Below, in pieces: positions 15,969-24,889 of a DNA stretch of 64,000 bases. The DNA comes from Corallococcus soli (GTDB taxonomy: Bacteria; Myxococcota; Myxococcia; Myxococcales; Myxococcaceae): NCBI RefSeq assembly GCF_014930455.1, contig NZ_JAAIYO010000013.1, positions 1 to 64,000 of the forward strand, in the 5' to 3' direction. Made by a program: the position numbers and the translations under genes. How positions within the stretch are numbered: the first letter of the stretch is position 1; every line of letters begins with the position of its first letter. A model generated the notes under the pieces. The model made no database searches and had not been told where the DNA came from. It saw only the letters and a program-made list of their open reading frames with translations.

Positions 15969-18860
15969 TTGAGCTCGCCCCAGACGGCCACCCCGTTCGG
16001 AAAGTACCTGCTCATCAAGCGCCTCGCGCTGGGTGGGATGGCGGAGCTGTTCCTGGCGCACAAGCCGCCCTCGCAGGCGCTGGTGGTCATCAAGCGCATC
16101 CTCCCGTACCTGTCCGAGGAGCCGGAGTTCGTCCAGATGTTCCTGGACGAGGCGCGCATCGCCGCCCAGCTGCACCACCCCAACGTGGTGCAGGTGCACG
16201 AGCTGGGGAAGGAGGGCGACAACATCTTCATCTGCATGGAGTACGTGGAGGGCGTCGACCTGCGCCGCGTGCTCGTGGAGGAGGCCAAGTTCGGCGGCTC
16301 CATGCCGTACGGGGTCGCGGCGAGGATCTGCGCGTACATCGCCGCCGGGTTGGATCATGCGCACTTCAGCCGGGGCGTGGACGGCCGGCCGCTGGAGCTG
16401 ATCCACCGGGACGTCAGTCCCCAGAACGTGATGATCTCCTACGACGGGCGCGTGAAGCTCGTCGACTTCGGCATCGCCAAGGCCGGCGCGTTCATGGAGC
16501 GCAGCAAGCCGGGCGTCATCAAGGGGAAGTTCCTCTACCTGTCGCCCGAGCAGATCATGCAGGAGCGGCTGGACCACCGGGCGGACATCTACGCGCTCGG
16601 GGTGATGCTGTATGAGATCACCACCGGCAAGCAGCCCTTCTCCCGCCAGACGACGGAGGGCATCCTCTACGCCATCCGCTACGAGGAGGCGACGCCGCCG
16701 CACCTGGTGCGCCCCGACTATCCGGAGGAGCTGTCGCGCATCGTGATGCGGTGCCTGGTGAAGGACCGCACCCAGCGCTACCAGCGGGCCGCCGACGTGC
16801 GGGCGGACCTGGACGCGTTCCTCGCCTCCGGCGTGCTCAAGCAGAGCCTGGACATCCCGCACTACATCGCGCGCCTGCTGGGAGAGGCCGACGAGCGCAC
16901 GGTGCTGCACATCCCGCCAGCGAAGCGCGCGGGCCGGCACGAGGCCACCGTCCCACTGCCGCCGCCTCCTCCGAGGCCGCCGCCCCCGCCAGTGCCGGAC
17001 CTCCCGGAGGACACCGCCGCGCGCACGCTGCCGCTGACGGACGACGTGGAGGACACCGCCGCGCGCACGTCGCCGCTGATGGACGACGTGGAGGACACCG
17101 CCGCGCGCACGCTGCCGCTGACGGACGACGTGGAGGACACCGCCGCGCGCACGCTGCCCCTGGGGGGCTCGGCGTCCGGGCTGGGGCGGGGGCTGCCCCG
17201 GACGGGTCCTGGCGCGGTGACGCCCGCGGGCCTCGTGGCGCGTCCGCCCGCGCGCCGGCCCACCCGCGAGGCCGCGGCGCTGCGCGCCTTCGACGCGACG
17301 GAGGGCGAGCCCGAGACGCAGATGGCGCGGCCTCGCGAGCTGCCCACGCGCGCCTATGACGAGGAGGACGAGGACTTCGACGAGGCCACCGCCGTCGGGA
17401 CGATGCCGGGGGCCCCTGCGCCGCGCAGGCACCTGGAGCCCGTGCTGGAGCAGGAGGCGCTGGAGGACGAGGAGGAGGACGGGGACTCCACCGTGCCGCT
17501 GCGCGCGCGTCGGCCCCGGGGCGTCGTGCCCGCGCCGATACGGCGGGGAGGGGCCGCGGAGCCCACCCCGCGCGCGTCGTCGCCAGGGGAGCGCGGAGAG
17601 GCCGAGCGCGCCCGTCGGATGTCGTCGCCGGGCGTCGCCATGCCGCGCGGCCCGGTGGACGGGGATCCGTTCTCTCCCTCCCCGCGCCGGACGCCGCCTC
17701 ATGCGTCGGAGGACCGTGCGCCGCCGCCTCCGGGCTCGCGCCGGCCGGGCAGTGGCCCGGGGGATGACGGGCGCTCGGAGCCGCTGGCCTCCGGCCCCCG
17801 GCGCATGAACGTGCCCCCAGGGGATGACGGTCGCTCGGAGCCGCTGGCCTCCGGTCCCCGGCGCATGAACGTGCCTCCAGGGGATGACGGTCGCTCGGAT
17901 TCGTCCCGACGTTCGTCAGGCGCTGCGTCCGACGAGGGCAGGGGGCCGGGGCCCCGCCGTCCGGGGCCGCCGTCCAGCGACGCGAACCGCTTCGCCCCCT
18001 CCTCGAACCCGGGCGCGCGGAGCGTCCGCGCTCCGCCGCGTCCGTCCCCCGAGGACGACGAGCGCTTCAGCACCGACCCGGGCATGTCCGGAATGAGCCT
18101 CACGGATCCCACGCCCACCCGGGCGCCGGATCCGGACGACGACGAATCCACCATCGGGTTCCAGGCGCCGCGCCGTCCGTCCCGGAAGCCCGTCCGCGCG
18201 TCCGCCGCCGAAGCCGCGGACGACGAGGAGGAGGCGTTCGACGAGGACGGGCCGGACACCTTCGATGCGCCCGCCTCCCCCCGGCGCTCTCGCGCCGTCG
18301 TGGCGCTGGTGGTGGGCGCGGTGCTCGTCCTGGGCATCCTGGTGCTGGCCTGGATGATGGGCGCCTTCAGTCCGGACGCGCCGCCGCGCCCCACGCCGGT
18401 GAAGGCACCGGCCCCGGGGGCGCCGCCCCGTCCCGGGCCCACCGGCGCGGCTCCCGTGACGCCGCCAGCGGAGGTTCCCGCAGACGCTCCGGTGCCAAAG
18501 CCCTCCACCGAACCGGCCCTCGCGGCCGCCTCCGCGATGGGGGAGGAGGGGCCCGCGGGCGACGCCCCCGTGCTCGTGGCGGTCGCCGCTCCGGCGCCGG
18601 AATCCCCGGCTCCCAGCAGGTCGCCGCCGGCCCCCGCCACGGTGCAGGTCCGGTTCGACGCGCCGGCTCGCACCGTGCTTGGCCGGCCGGGGGGCGAAAA
18701 GCTGCCCGTCAACCAGGTCCTCGCCGTGGCGCCCGGCCCGCTGCGTGTTCAGTACACGTGCCCCGGAAAGCGGATACTTCCGCGCATCGAGACCTACAAC
18801 GTCCGACCTGGAACCGTGGAACTCCAGACGCTCCGGGTCCCATGCCGGAGGCGGCGCTAA
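15969..18860 (+). CDS. transmembrane Ser/Thr protein kinase 2 (long repetitive linker)
   Basis: A 963-residue Hanks-type kinase. Kinase domain about residues 8-275: 'LALGGMAELF', lysine in 'VVIKRI', 'HRDVSPQN', 'DFGIAK', 'SPEQI'. A linker of about 450 residues contains four 14-residue repeats (EDTAARTLPLTDDV type, residues about 347-400) and 20-residue repeats near residue 600, plus acidic and Pro/Arg-rich stretches. Membrane helix 'ALVVGAVLVLGILVLAWMMG' lies at about 778-797, followed by a Pro/Ala region and a small terminal domain. The start is a TTG: upstream in-frame codons contain no ATG or GTG, and the TTG places FGKY at the same position as in kinase 1. Weak or no ribosome-binding site. 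Confidence 0.88.
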   Translation: MSSPQTATPFGKYLLIKRLALGGMAELFLAHKPPSQALVVIKRILPYLSEEPEFVQMFLDEARIAAQLHHPNVVQVHELGKEGDNIFICMEYVEGVDLRRVLVEEAKFGGSMPYGVAARICAYIAAGLDHAHFSRGVDGRPLELIHRDVSPQNVMISYDGRVKLVDFGIAKAGAFMERSKPGVIKGKFLYLSPEQIMQERLDHRADIYALGVMLYEITTGKQPFSRQTTEGILYAIRYEEATPPHLVRPDYPEELSRIVMRCLVKDRTQRYQRAADVRADLDAFLASGVLKQSLDIPHYIARLLGEADERTVLHIPPAKRAGRHEATVPLPPPPPRPPPPPVPDLPEDTAARTLPLTDDVEDTAARTSPLMDDVEDTAARTLPLTDDVEDTAARTLPLGGSASGLGRGLPRTGPGAVTPAGLVARPPARRPTREAAALRAFDATEGEPETQMARPRELPTRAYDEEDEDFDEATAVGTMPGAPAPRRHLEPVLEQEALEDEEEDGDSTVPLRARRPRGVVPAPIRRGGAAEPTPRASSPGERGEAERARRMSSPGVAMPRGPVDGDPFSPSPRRTPPHASEDRAPPPPGSRRPGSGPGDDGRSEPLASGPRRMNVPPGDDGRSEPLASGPRRMNVPPGDDGRSDSSRRSSGAASDEGRGPGPRRPGPPSSDANRFAPSSNPGARSVRAPPRPSPEDDERFSTDPGMSGMSLTDPTPTRAPDPDDDESTIGFQAPRRPSRKPVRASAAEAADDEEEAFDEDGPDTFDAPASPRRSRAVVALVVGAVLVLGILVLAWMMGAFSPDAPPRPTPVKAPAPGAPPRPGPTGAAPVTPPAEVPADAPVPKPSTEPALAAASAMGEEGPAGDAPVLVAVAAPAPESPAPSRSPPAPATVQVRFDAPARTVLGRPGGEKLPVNQVLAVAPGPLRVQYTCPGKRILPRIETYNVRPGTVELQTLRVPCRRRR
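17007..17164 (+). repeat. 42-bp tandem repeat x~3.7 in kinase 2 linker
   Basis: Near-identical units encoding EDTAARTLPLTDDV; the second copy reads TSPLMDDV and the last is truncated before a Gly-Gly. The high nucleotide identity suggests recent duplication. Confidence 0.85.
17761..17899 (+). repeat. 60-bp tandem repeat x2.3 in kinase 2 linker
   Basis: Units start at 17761, 17821 and 17881 (partial). The first two differ at only a few positions and encode a 20-residue Gly-Asp-Asp-Gly-Arg/Pro-Arg-Arg-Met unit. Confidence 0.9.
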
Positions 18861-18978
18861 TCGGGACGGCCACTTGCCCGTATGCGGCATGCGCACCCTG
18901 CGGCGGACACGTAGGACCGGGTAAGCTTGAGTGCCCTTAAGTCGTTGGAATTCCTTGGCTTTCCACCAAGCGGGCGCG

Positions 18979-19007
18979 TTTACACATGTCAGAGGGGTCC
19001 GTAGACT
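18979..19007 (+). promoter_or_regulatory. sigma-70-type promoter for SprT-like gene
   Basis: TTTACA (18979-18984), spacer of exactly 17 bp, TAGACT (19002-19007). The hexamer ends 11 nt before the ATG at 19019, so the transcript would have a leader of only about five bases. An ATG at 18986 lies inside this promoter and is therefore unlikely to be the start. Confidence 0.65.
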
Positions 19008-19018
19008 CCGCCCCCTCT

Positions 19019-19825
19019 ATGGCTCGCGCGAAGAAGCAGAAGAACATCATCCGACAGAGGACCTACCCCGCGGGGAGGGTGGCCCGGCAGCTCCCGGTCG
19101 CCCCTGAGCCCAACCGCCTGGTGAAGGTGTGGCGGCGCGTGCTGGAGCGAAGGCTGCGCACGCGGCTGCGGGGGAAGGTGGCGGTGGAGATCCACGACAA
19201 CACGCACACGATGCTGACGTTCCAGCGCCAGCGCGCGCTGTGGCGGCTGCGGCTGCACCACATGTTCCTGGCCGCGCCGGACGAGGTGCTGCAGGCGCTC
19301 GCCGGCTTCGTGCGCACGGGGGATGCGGAGGCGAGCGCGCTCCTGGACAAGTACATCGAGCGCAACCGCATCTTCATCCGCCGGCTGTCCCCGGCGCAGA
19401 TGCGCAAGCGGCTGCGGCTGTCGCCGGTGGGGCGCTACCACGACCTGGCGCGCATCTACGAGCGGCTCAACGAGCGCTACTTCCAGAGCCGCATCGACGC
19501 GGCCATCACCTACGGGCCGGCGCCCCGGGTGAAGGGCCCGCGCAAGAGCATCAAGATGGGCTCGTATTCGGCGGACTCGAAGGTCATCCGCATCCACCCG
19601 GCGTTGGACCAGCCGCTGGTGCCCCGCTACTTCGTCGAGTGGATCGTCTTCCACGAGATGCTGCACCACGTCTACCGCGCCCGCAGGGGCGAGAACGGCC
19701 GGCGCTGCATCCACCCGCCGGAGCTGATGGAGCACGAGAAGCGCTTCCACGACTACCAGCGGGCGCTGGCCTGGGAGCGGGAGAACCTGGACCTGCTGCT
19801 GTGCGCCCGCACGGAGCAGGCCTGA
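19019..19825 (+). CDS. SprT-like zinc metalloprotease domain protein
   Basis: A 268-residue protein. The metal site is 'VFHEMLHHVY' (HExxH, about residues 212-216), in the context 'RYFVEWIVFHEMLHH' seen in SprT-like and M48-like proteins, with a downstream 'H-EKRFHDYQRA' segment that may supply the third ligand. The N-terminal 100 residues are basic with helical character. It is likely a cytoplasmic or DNA-associated protease or metallopeptidase, but no substrate can be inferred. The start at 19019 is chosen because a promoter with consensus spacing overlaps the earlier ATG at 18986. There is no Shine-Dalgarno sequence, consistent with a near-leaderless mRNA. Confidence 0.75.
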   Translation: MARAKKQKNIIRQRTYPAGRVARQLPVAPEPNRLVKVWRRVLERRLRTRLRGKVAVEIHDNTHTMLTFQRQRALWRLRLHHMFLAAPDEVLQALAGFVRTGDAEASALLDKYIERNRIFIRRLSPAQMRKRLRLSPVGRYHDLARIYERLNERYFQSRIDAAITYGPAPRVKGPRKSIKMGSYSADSKVIRIHPALDQPLVPRYFVEWIVFHEMLHHVYRARRGENGRRCIHPPELMEHEKRFHDYQRALAWERENLDLLLCARTEQA

Positions 19826-19891
19826 CGTCCTGTCCCTCTCCGGGCGCCGTGCTGGCCCTGGAGAGGGGCGCGTCGCACCCGCCCGGGCGCG

Positions 19892-21085
19892 TCAGGGCAG
19901 GATGAGGCCCCCCGGGCCGCGCCGCTCGGACGTGGCCGCGTCAGGCGGGGCGCCCGCTGCCGGAGCCCCCGTCGCCGCCGCTGCCTGGGCCTGCGCGCCC
20001 GCGGCGGCCAGGACGACGACCTTGGCGAAGAGCGTCTCCGCGAACCGGGAGAAGGGCTCCTCGAGCCCGTGGAAGAGCCGCCGCGCCTCGCCCCGGGCCA
20101 TGTCCGCCTGGAGGGCCCGGCCGGTGTCCTCGAAGAAGGGCGCCATCCGCCACAGCCGGCGCGCGTAGCGCTGGCGCACCTCCGGGGTGAAGTACGCCCG
20201 CGCCGCGTCCAGGACCTTCTGCCGGGCCTGTTCCTGGCGCTGCGTCGCGCTCAGCGCCAGGGGGCTGGAGGCCAGCGCCTGCACCTGCTCCATCAGCCGC
20301 CGCACCTCCGCGTCGGGGGGCATCCACTCGGCGATCTCCGGCGTCGCATGGAGCTGGTCGCCTTCCAGCACCCGCCGCGCGTCCTCGGGCTCCGGGGCGG
20401 GCAGCGGCGCGGGGTCGTGGATCGGCTGCACCCCATGGTGGCGCAGCGCCGCCTCCAGGTCCGGCGGGAAGGGCGTGCGGGTGCGCAGGTTGAGGGCCGC
20501 GGCCTCCGCGAGCAGCGCGGCGCCCTCCTCGCGGGAGACCTGCACGCCGAAGCGGTTGTCCTGGGCGTGCTTGAGGATGCGGCGCAGCTCCCCCCGGCTC
20601 ACCTCGGAGCGGGTCAGCTCCAGCACCCCCTGCTCATCCGACACGATGACCTGGAGCAGCTCCACGCCGCCCCGCACCGCGCGCGTGAGCAGCAGCCCGG
20701 ACTGCCCCGTGGAGGAGACCAGCGTCATGAGCGTCGGCAGCGCTTCCTGGGCGGGGGACGGGGCAGGCTCGCGGGGCGGCTCGGGCGGGGTGACGCCGCG
20801 CGAGCGCAGCCGGTAGAGCGCCTTCTTCGCGGCCTTGGCCAGGGGCTTCACGGTGGACGCGGAGAGGGCCTCTGGCAGCGCCACGTGGCCGGCCAGCACG
20901 GCGGCCTCCAGCACCGCGCCCGCCAGGGGCTCCGGCAGGGCCTCCACGAAGGGAGCGGAGGCGGCGGCCACGTCGCCCGCCAGACGCCGGGCCTGCTCGA
21001 CGGCCGCGTCGGGGAAGGCGGGCAGGGCGGTGCCGGCGCGCAGCGCGTCCAGCAGGGGGCGGGGCTCGGTGGAGGCAGGGCTCAT
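19892..21085 (-). CDS. hypothetical protein (397 aa)
   Basis: I do not recognise this family. The protein is Ala/Leu/Glu-rich and mostly helical, with no signal peptide. Residues about 110-170 form a more beta-like block ('LPTLMTLVSSTGQSGLLLTRAVRGGVELLQVIVSDEQG' region), and 'FTPEVRQRYARRLWRMAPFFED' marks a conserved-looking helical block near residue 310. The C-terminus is a low-complexity Ala/Gln/Pro tail. The gene begins 9 bp after the stop of the upstream membrane-protein gene, so the two form an operon. Similar proteins are likely confined to myxobacteria, which is inference. Confidence 0.65.
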   Translation of the reverse strand: MSPASTEPRPLLDALRAGTALPAFPDAAVEQARRLAGDVAAASAPFVEALPEPLAGAVLEAAVLAGHVALPEALSASTVKPLAKAAKKALYRLRSRGVTPPEPPREPAPSPAQEALPTLMTLVSSTGQSGLLLTRAVRGGVELLQVIVSDEQGVLELTRSEVSRGELRRILKHAQDNRFGVQVSREEGAALLAEAAALNLRTRTPFPPDLEAALRHHGVQPIHDPAPLPAPEPEDARRVLEGDQLHATPEIAEWMPPDAEVRRLMEQVQALASSPLALSATQRQEQARQKVLDAARAYFTPEVRQRYARRLWRMAPFFEDTGRALQADMARGEARRLFHGLEEPFSRFAETLFAKVVVLAAAGAQAQAAAATGAPAAGAPPDAATSERRGPGGLILP

Positions 21086-21094
21086 GGGGGCGTT

Positions 21095-22669
21095 CTACTG
21101 CACGCCCTGCCGCCGCCGCACCAGCCAGCTCCGTCCCTGTTGTCCCACGATGACCAGTTCGGACTGGAGCCGCCCGCCGAAGACACGCGACGGGTGCTCC
21201 CCGCGCACGAGGTAGTGGTCGTACCAGCGGCCCTGCGTCGCGTAGTCCATCTGCTGCGGCCGCCACTCGGAGGGGAAGGTGGGCGGCACCGCGTCCCGGT
21301 AGCGCAGCGGTGAATGGGGCGTGGTGGCGAAGGTGAAGTTGGGCACCCCCCCGCGCTCGCGCGCCAGCACCGCCGCGCCATGCAGGAAGACGGGGAAGCG
21401 CACCACGCGCGAGCCCGCGTCGAACACCAGCCCCATCACCCGGGGCCGGCTGGCGGTGACGTCCACGAGCGCGTCCCACTCGCGCGCCTCCTCGGCGAAG
21501 TCCCGGAAGCCGCGCCCCATCACGAACGCCACGAGCAGCGCGCTCGCCGCCGCCGCGACGCACAGGGGGCGCCGCCACTCCAGGCGCGTGGCCGGGATGC
21601 TCGCCACCAGCAGCGCCGCCGCCAGGTGCGCGTAGCGCGTGTTGAGGTAGTAGACGTACCCCCGGATGTCGAAGGGCAGGAGGAAGAACAGCGCCAGCGC
21701 CAGCACCCCCAGCCCCAACAGCCGCCAGCGCGCCACCGGCCCCTCGCGGCGCGTCCCCGGCCGCCAGAGCCCCAGCGCCCAGCCCACCACCGCGACCAGG
21801 CCCACGGCGTACAGCGGCCAGCGGTCCGAGCCGTCGTGGAACGTGTTGGCGAGCACCTGGAGGAGCTCCGCGCGGTTCTGTTCGAAGCCCTTCCACGCCA
21901 GGTTCTGCGGCGAGAACGTGGGCCCCCACGCCTTCCACGGCGCTCCGGGCTGGATGTCCGGCGGGTCGCCGAAGCGCAGCACCACCCACGCCAGGAACAG
22001 CGTCACACCGGGCACCACGCCCGCCAGCGCCGCCACGCGCGGCCGCAGCCGGGCTGTGAAGCCGCGCGCGGCCGCGTCCTCCGGCACCGGCGTGGTGAGC
22101 AGCAGCCACGGCAGCCCGAAGGCCAGGAACCCGAACGCCTGGACGTGGAACAGCAGCACCGCCACCAGGCACGCCGCAAGCCCCACCGCCCACCGCGCGC
22201 GCCGGGGCGCGTCCGTCAGCGTCCGCACGAACAGGCCGCAGCACAGGAGCGTCAGCGGCAGCGCCGCCAGGTAGTTGATGAAGCCCCAGCCGAAGCTGTC
22301 CCCGTACGCCAGGGGCAGCGTGAGCAGCGCGGGCCAGGAGGGCCGGCCCAGGCTGCGCAGCAGGAAGGCCATCCCCAGCGGCAGCCCCACCACGTACGCG
22401 GTGAGGAAGACGCGGTTGGCCACCTCCAGCGGCAGCAGCCAGTTGAGCGCGCTGACCAGGTAGTAGTAGCCCAGGTAGGGCGTCAGCGCGTGCCGCGCGG
22501 CGAACAGCTCCGGGTACAGCGTCGTCGGGTCCTCCAGCCGGTGCAGCACGGAGATGAGGTACAGGTGCTGCGGCAGGTCCACCATCGGCAGGACGCGCGA
22601 CACCCAGAGGGGCAGCGCGCCCAGCACGAGCGCGGCGGCGAAGGCGATGCGGGCGGTTCGGTTCGTCAC
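21095..22669 (-). CDS. polytopic membrane protein, GT-C glycosyltransferase-like
   Basis: A 524-residue membrane protein with about 11 hydrophobic helices and a soluble C-terminal domain (about residues 390-524). The first extracytoplasmic loop has 'LPMVDLPQHLYLI', an acidic motif in the place where GT-C glycosyltransferases carry their catalytic Asp. Such proteins use polyprenyl-linked sugars, but the specific substrate is unknown and the match is by topology only. Start: the GTG at 22667-22669 is preferred because a TACAGT-like -10 lies 16 nt upstream; a GTG at 22706-22708 would add 13 arginine-rich residues. In operon with the following hypothetical gene. Confidence 0.65.
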   Translation of the reverse strand: MTNRTARIAFAAALVLGALPLWVSRVLPMVDLPQHLYLISVLHRLEDPTTLYPELFAARHALTPYLGYYYLVSALNWLLPLEVANRVFLTAYVVGLPLGMAFLLRSLGRPSWPALLTLPLAYGDSFGWGFINYLAALPLTLLCCGLFVRTLTDAPRRARWAVGLAACLVAVLLFHVQAFGFLAFGLPWLLLTTPVPEDAAARGFTARLRPRVAALAGVVPGVTLFLAWVVLRFGDPPDIQPGAPWKAWGPTFSPQNLAWKGFEQNRAELLQVLANTFHDGSDRWPLYAVGLVAVVGWALGLWRPGTRREGPVARWRLLGLGVLALALFFLLPFDIRGYVYYLNTRYAHLAAALLVASIPATRLEWRRPLCVAAAASALLVAFVMGRGFRDFAEEAREWDALVDVTASRPRVMGLVFDAGSRVVRFPVFLHGAAVLARERGGVPNFTFATTPHSPLRYRDAVPPTFPSEWRPQQMDYATQGRWYDHYLVRGEHPSRVFGGRLQSELVIVGQQGRSWLVRRRQGVQ

Positions 22670-22764
22670 GGGCAGGAGGGCGCGGACTGTACGCGCGCGC
22701 CCCCACACCCGGCGAGCGCACCGTGGGCTCTGTCAGCGGGTAGGCAAAGGTACGTGCGCATGTC

Positions 22765-22793
22765 TTGGCAGGGGGAGGGCCCTGCGGTATAGG
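22765..22793 (+). promoter_or_regulatory. sigma-70-type promoter for the Cys-rich protein
   Basis: TTGGCA (22765-22770), 17-bp spacer, TATAGG (22788-22793), 43 bp before the ATG. Good match to the consensus. Confidence 0.6.
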
Positions 22794-22836
22794 CCGGGCT
22801 CCAGGGGCCCGTCGTGCCCCGCCCGAGGAGAGCGAC

Positions 22837-23217
22837 ATGGCCCGCAGCGCGACGTGGATGACCGCCGGATTGCTGATGGGCGGCCTGTGGCTGGTGCCCG
22901 CGCCTGCCCACGCCTGCGCGGCCCACGCGAAGGCGAAGGCGGCCCCGGAGGCGTCCAGGACGCCCGCGCCCCCCCAGGCCGCCGAGGCGAAGCCGGATGA
23001 CGCCCCGCGCCCCCTGGAGGAGCTGGACCGGATGCTGACCGCGAAGTGCTCCTGCGGCAGCAAGGCGGACTGCACCTGCAAGCGCGGCAAGTGCGAGTGC
23101 TCCAAGTGTTCGGGCCGTCACGCCCCCGGGCAGGTGATGGACGCGCTGCGCGGCCGTCCCGCGACGCAGGAACTCCAGGAGGCGCGCTACGACGCCTCCG
23201 CCGGCGTCTTCATCTGA
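22837..23217 (+). CDS. small exported Cys-rich, metallothionein-like protein
   Basis: A 126-residue protein with a signal peptide ('GLLMGGLWLVPAPAHA', cleavage after residue about 26). The mature part has an Ala/Pro linker and then a compact cysteine cluster: nine Cys in 'CSCGSKADCTCKRGKCEC' plus 'SKCSG', arranged as C-x-C and C-x(n)-C pairs typical of metallothioneins and small metal-binding lipoproteins. It probably binds soft metals (Cu, Zn, Cd) in the periplasm. GAGGAG precedes the ATG. A strong promoter is visible upstream. It stands alone, with no transporter or regulator next to it. Confidence 0.7.
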   Translation: MARSATWMTAGLLMGGLWLVPAPAHACAAHAKAKAAPEASRTPAPPQAAEAKPDDAPRPLEELDRMLTAKCSCGSKADCTCKRGKCECSKCSGRHAPGQVMDALRGRPATQELQEARYDASAGVFI

Positions 23218-23259
23218 AGGGAAGCCTGGAGGGCCGGGCGGCACGGGCCGCCCTGTCCG

Positions 23260-23871
23260 TCAGGCAGCCGGGGTGGACGCGCGCTGGCGGGGCGTGGGAG
23301 CCCCGCCCTCGGACACCAGCACCGGCCAGCCACGCGCCATGGCCTCGCGGAAGAACGTCGCCAGCTCGTGCCGGCTGGTGTTCACCGCGCCCTGGAACGG
23401 GTCGATGAGGGCCTCTTCGCCCAGGCTCTGCTGCGAGGACAGCTCCACCGGGTGGCCGCAGCGCTCGCAGCGGATGGACACCTGGCGCACCAGCGCCACG
23501 GGCACCGCGTAGCGGGCATTGCACTGGCCGCACTTCCACACCAGGGCGCGCTCGCCCGCTTCCCGCCGGGCCAGCTGCTCCAGCTCGTCCGCCAGACGCA
23601 GCAGCGCCGGCAGGTCCTGGGGCGGCTGGGCGAAGACGGCGCTGGGCCCGAAGCCCTTGCCCGGCGAACCCAGGGCCGGGGGCCGGTCTCCCTGGAGCAG
23701 GGCGCGCATGCGGTCGCGGGCGCGCAGGTCGCGGAACTCGGCGCCGGCGAGGGCGCGCTCCACGGCCTCGTGGACCGGGGGCAGCTCCGGCTCCAGGCGC
23801 TCGTCGTCCGGCAGGGTCTTGGGGAAGTCCACCAGCCGGTGGGCGGGGATTGCGAGAAATCGGAAGGCCAC
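23260..23871 (-). CDS. MJ0042-type zinc-ribbon protein
   Basis: A 203-residue cytoplasmic protein. Residues about 115-150 form a zinc ribbon of the MJ0042 type: C-x2-C ('KCGQCNARYAVP') then 'IRCERCGHPVEL', giving C-x2-C-x17-C-x2-C. Myxobacteria use this motif at the N-terminus of many regulatory or gliding-related proteins; here it is in the middle. The rest is acidic and helical with no assignable domain. The GTG at 23869-23871 is used, since the upstream frame is Arg-rich and non-conserved-looking and GGAAGA precedes it. Function unknown. Confidence 0.6.
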   Translation of the reverse strand: MAFRFLAIPAHRLVDFPKTLPDDERLEPELPPVHEAVERALAGAEFRDLRARDRMRALLQGDRPPALGSPGKGFGPSAVFAQPPQDLPALLRLADELEQLARREAGERALVWKCGQCNARYAVPVALVRQVSIRCERCGHPVELSSQQSLGEEALIDPFQGAVNTSRHELATFFREAMARGWPVLVSEGGAPTPRQRASTPAA

Positions 23872-23956
23872 GGCTCTTCCATGGCACTTGGGCCCGCCGT
23901 CCGCAAGACGCGAGTTTCCAAACCTGGGACGCGGACGACAGTCCCCATGCAAGACT

Positions 23957-24889
23957 TCAGGCCGACCACTCCAGCATCCGCTTCAGGGGCGCCAGGGCCG
24001 CCCCCTGGAGGTCCGCCGGCAGCACCAGCTCCGGGGTCCGGTCCTTCATGCACCGGTAGAGCTTCTCCAGGGTGTTGAGCCGCATGTACGGGCACTCGTT
24101 GCACGCGCACCCGTTGTCCGGCGGCGCCGGGATGTACGTCTTGTGCGGCGCGCCCTTCTTCATCTGGTGGAGGATGCCGGCCTCCGTCACCACGATGAAC
24201 TTCGTCTTCGGGCTCTTCACCACGTGGTCCAGGATGGCCTTGGTGGAGCCGATGAAGTCCGCGTGCCGCAGCACCTGCTGCTCGCACTCCGGGTGGGCCA
24301 CCACCTCCGCGTCCGGGTGCTCCACCTTCAGCCCCACGAGCTTCTTCTCGCTGAAGATCTCATGGACGATGCAGCTGCCCGGCCACAGCACCATGTCGCG
24401 CCCCGTCTCCTTCATCACGTGGCGGCCCAGGTGCTGATCCGGCGCGAAGAGGATGGGGCGGTCCCTGGGGATCTGGTTGACGATCTTCACCGCGTTGGAC
24501 GACGTGCAGATGACGTCGCTCATCGCCTTCACCGCGGCGGAGCTGTTCACGTACGACACGACGAAGGCGCCGGGGTGCTTCTCCTTGAACGCCTTGAAGG
24601 CCGCGGGCGGGCACCGGTCCGACAGCGAGCAGCCGGCCTTCAGGTCCGGCAGGAGCACCTGTCGGGTCGGGTTCAGGATCTTGGCGGTCTCCGCCATGAA
24701 GTGCACGCCGCAGAAGACGATGACGTCGGCGTCCGTCTTCTCCGCCGCCTGGGCGAGCGCCAGGCTGTCGCCGACGAAGTCGGCCACGTCCTGCACCTCG
24801 CTCTCCTGGTAGTAGTGCGCCAGGATGACCGCGTTCATGGAGCGCTTCAGCGCCCGGATCTCGGCCTCGTAGTCCACCGTCACGCCCAT
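23957..24889 (-). CDS. nadA: quinolinate synthase A
   Basis: A 310-residue NadA. It condenses iminoaspartate (made by NadB) with dihydroxyacetone phosphate to give quinolinate in NAD biosynthesis, using a [4Fe-4S] cluster. Visible motifs: '[25 protein letters not shown]' region at the N-terminus, '[13 protein letters not shown]', the cluster cysteines in 'KAGCSL', 'HPECEQQ' and 'CNECPYM', and '[12 protein letters not shown]'. GAGGAG precedes the ATG at 24887-24889. Neither nadB nor nadC is adjacent in this window. Length matches the short form of the family. Confidence 0.96.
   Translation of the reverse strand: MGVTVDYEAEIRALKRSMNAVILAHYYQESEVQDVADFVGDSLALAQAAEKTDADVIVFCGVHFMAETAKILNPTRQVLLPDLKAGCSLSDRCPPAAFKAFKEKHPGAFVVSYVNSSAAVKAMSDVICTSSNAVKIVNQIPRDRPILFAPDQHLGRHVMKETGRDMVLWPGSCIVHEIFSEKKLVGLKVEHPDAEVVAHPECEQQVLRHADFIGSTKAILDHVVKSPKTKFIVVTEAGILHQMKKGAPHKTYIPAPPDNGCACNECPYMRLNTLEKLYRCMKDRTPELVLPADLQGAALAPLKRMLEWSA

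Noticed and set aside
18986-19018. ATG at 18986 as start of the SprT-like gene
   Set aside because: It lies in the spacer of a promoter with consensus -35, -10 and 17-bp spacing; the ATG at 19019 fits better.
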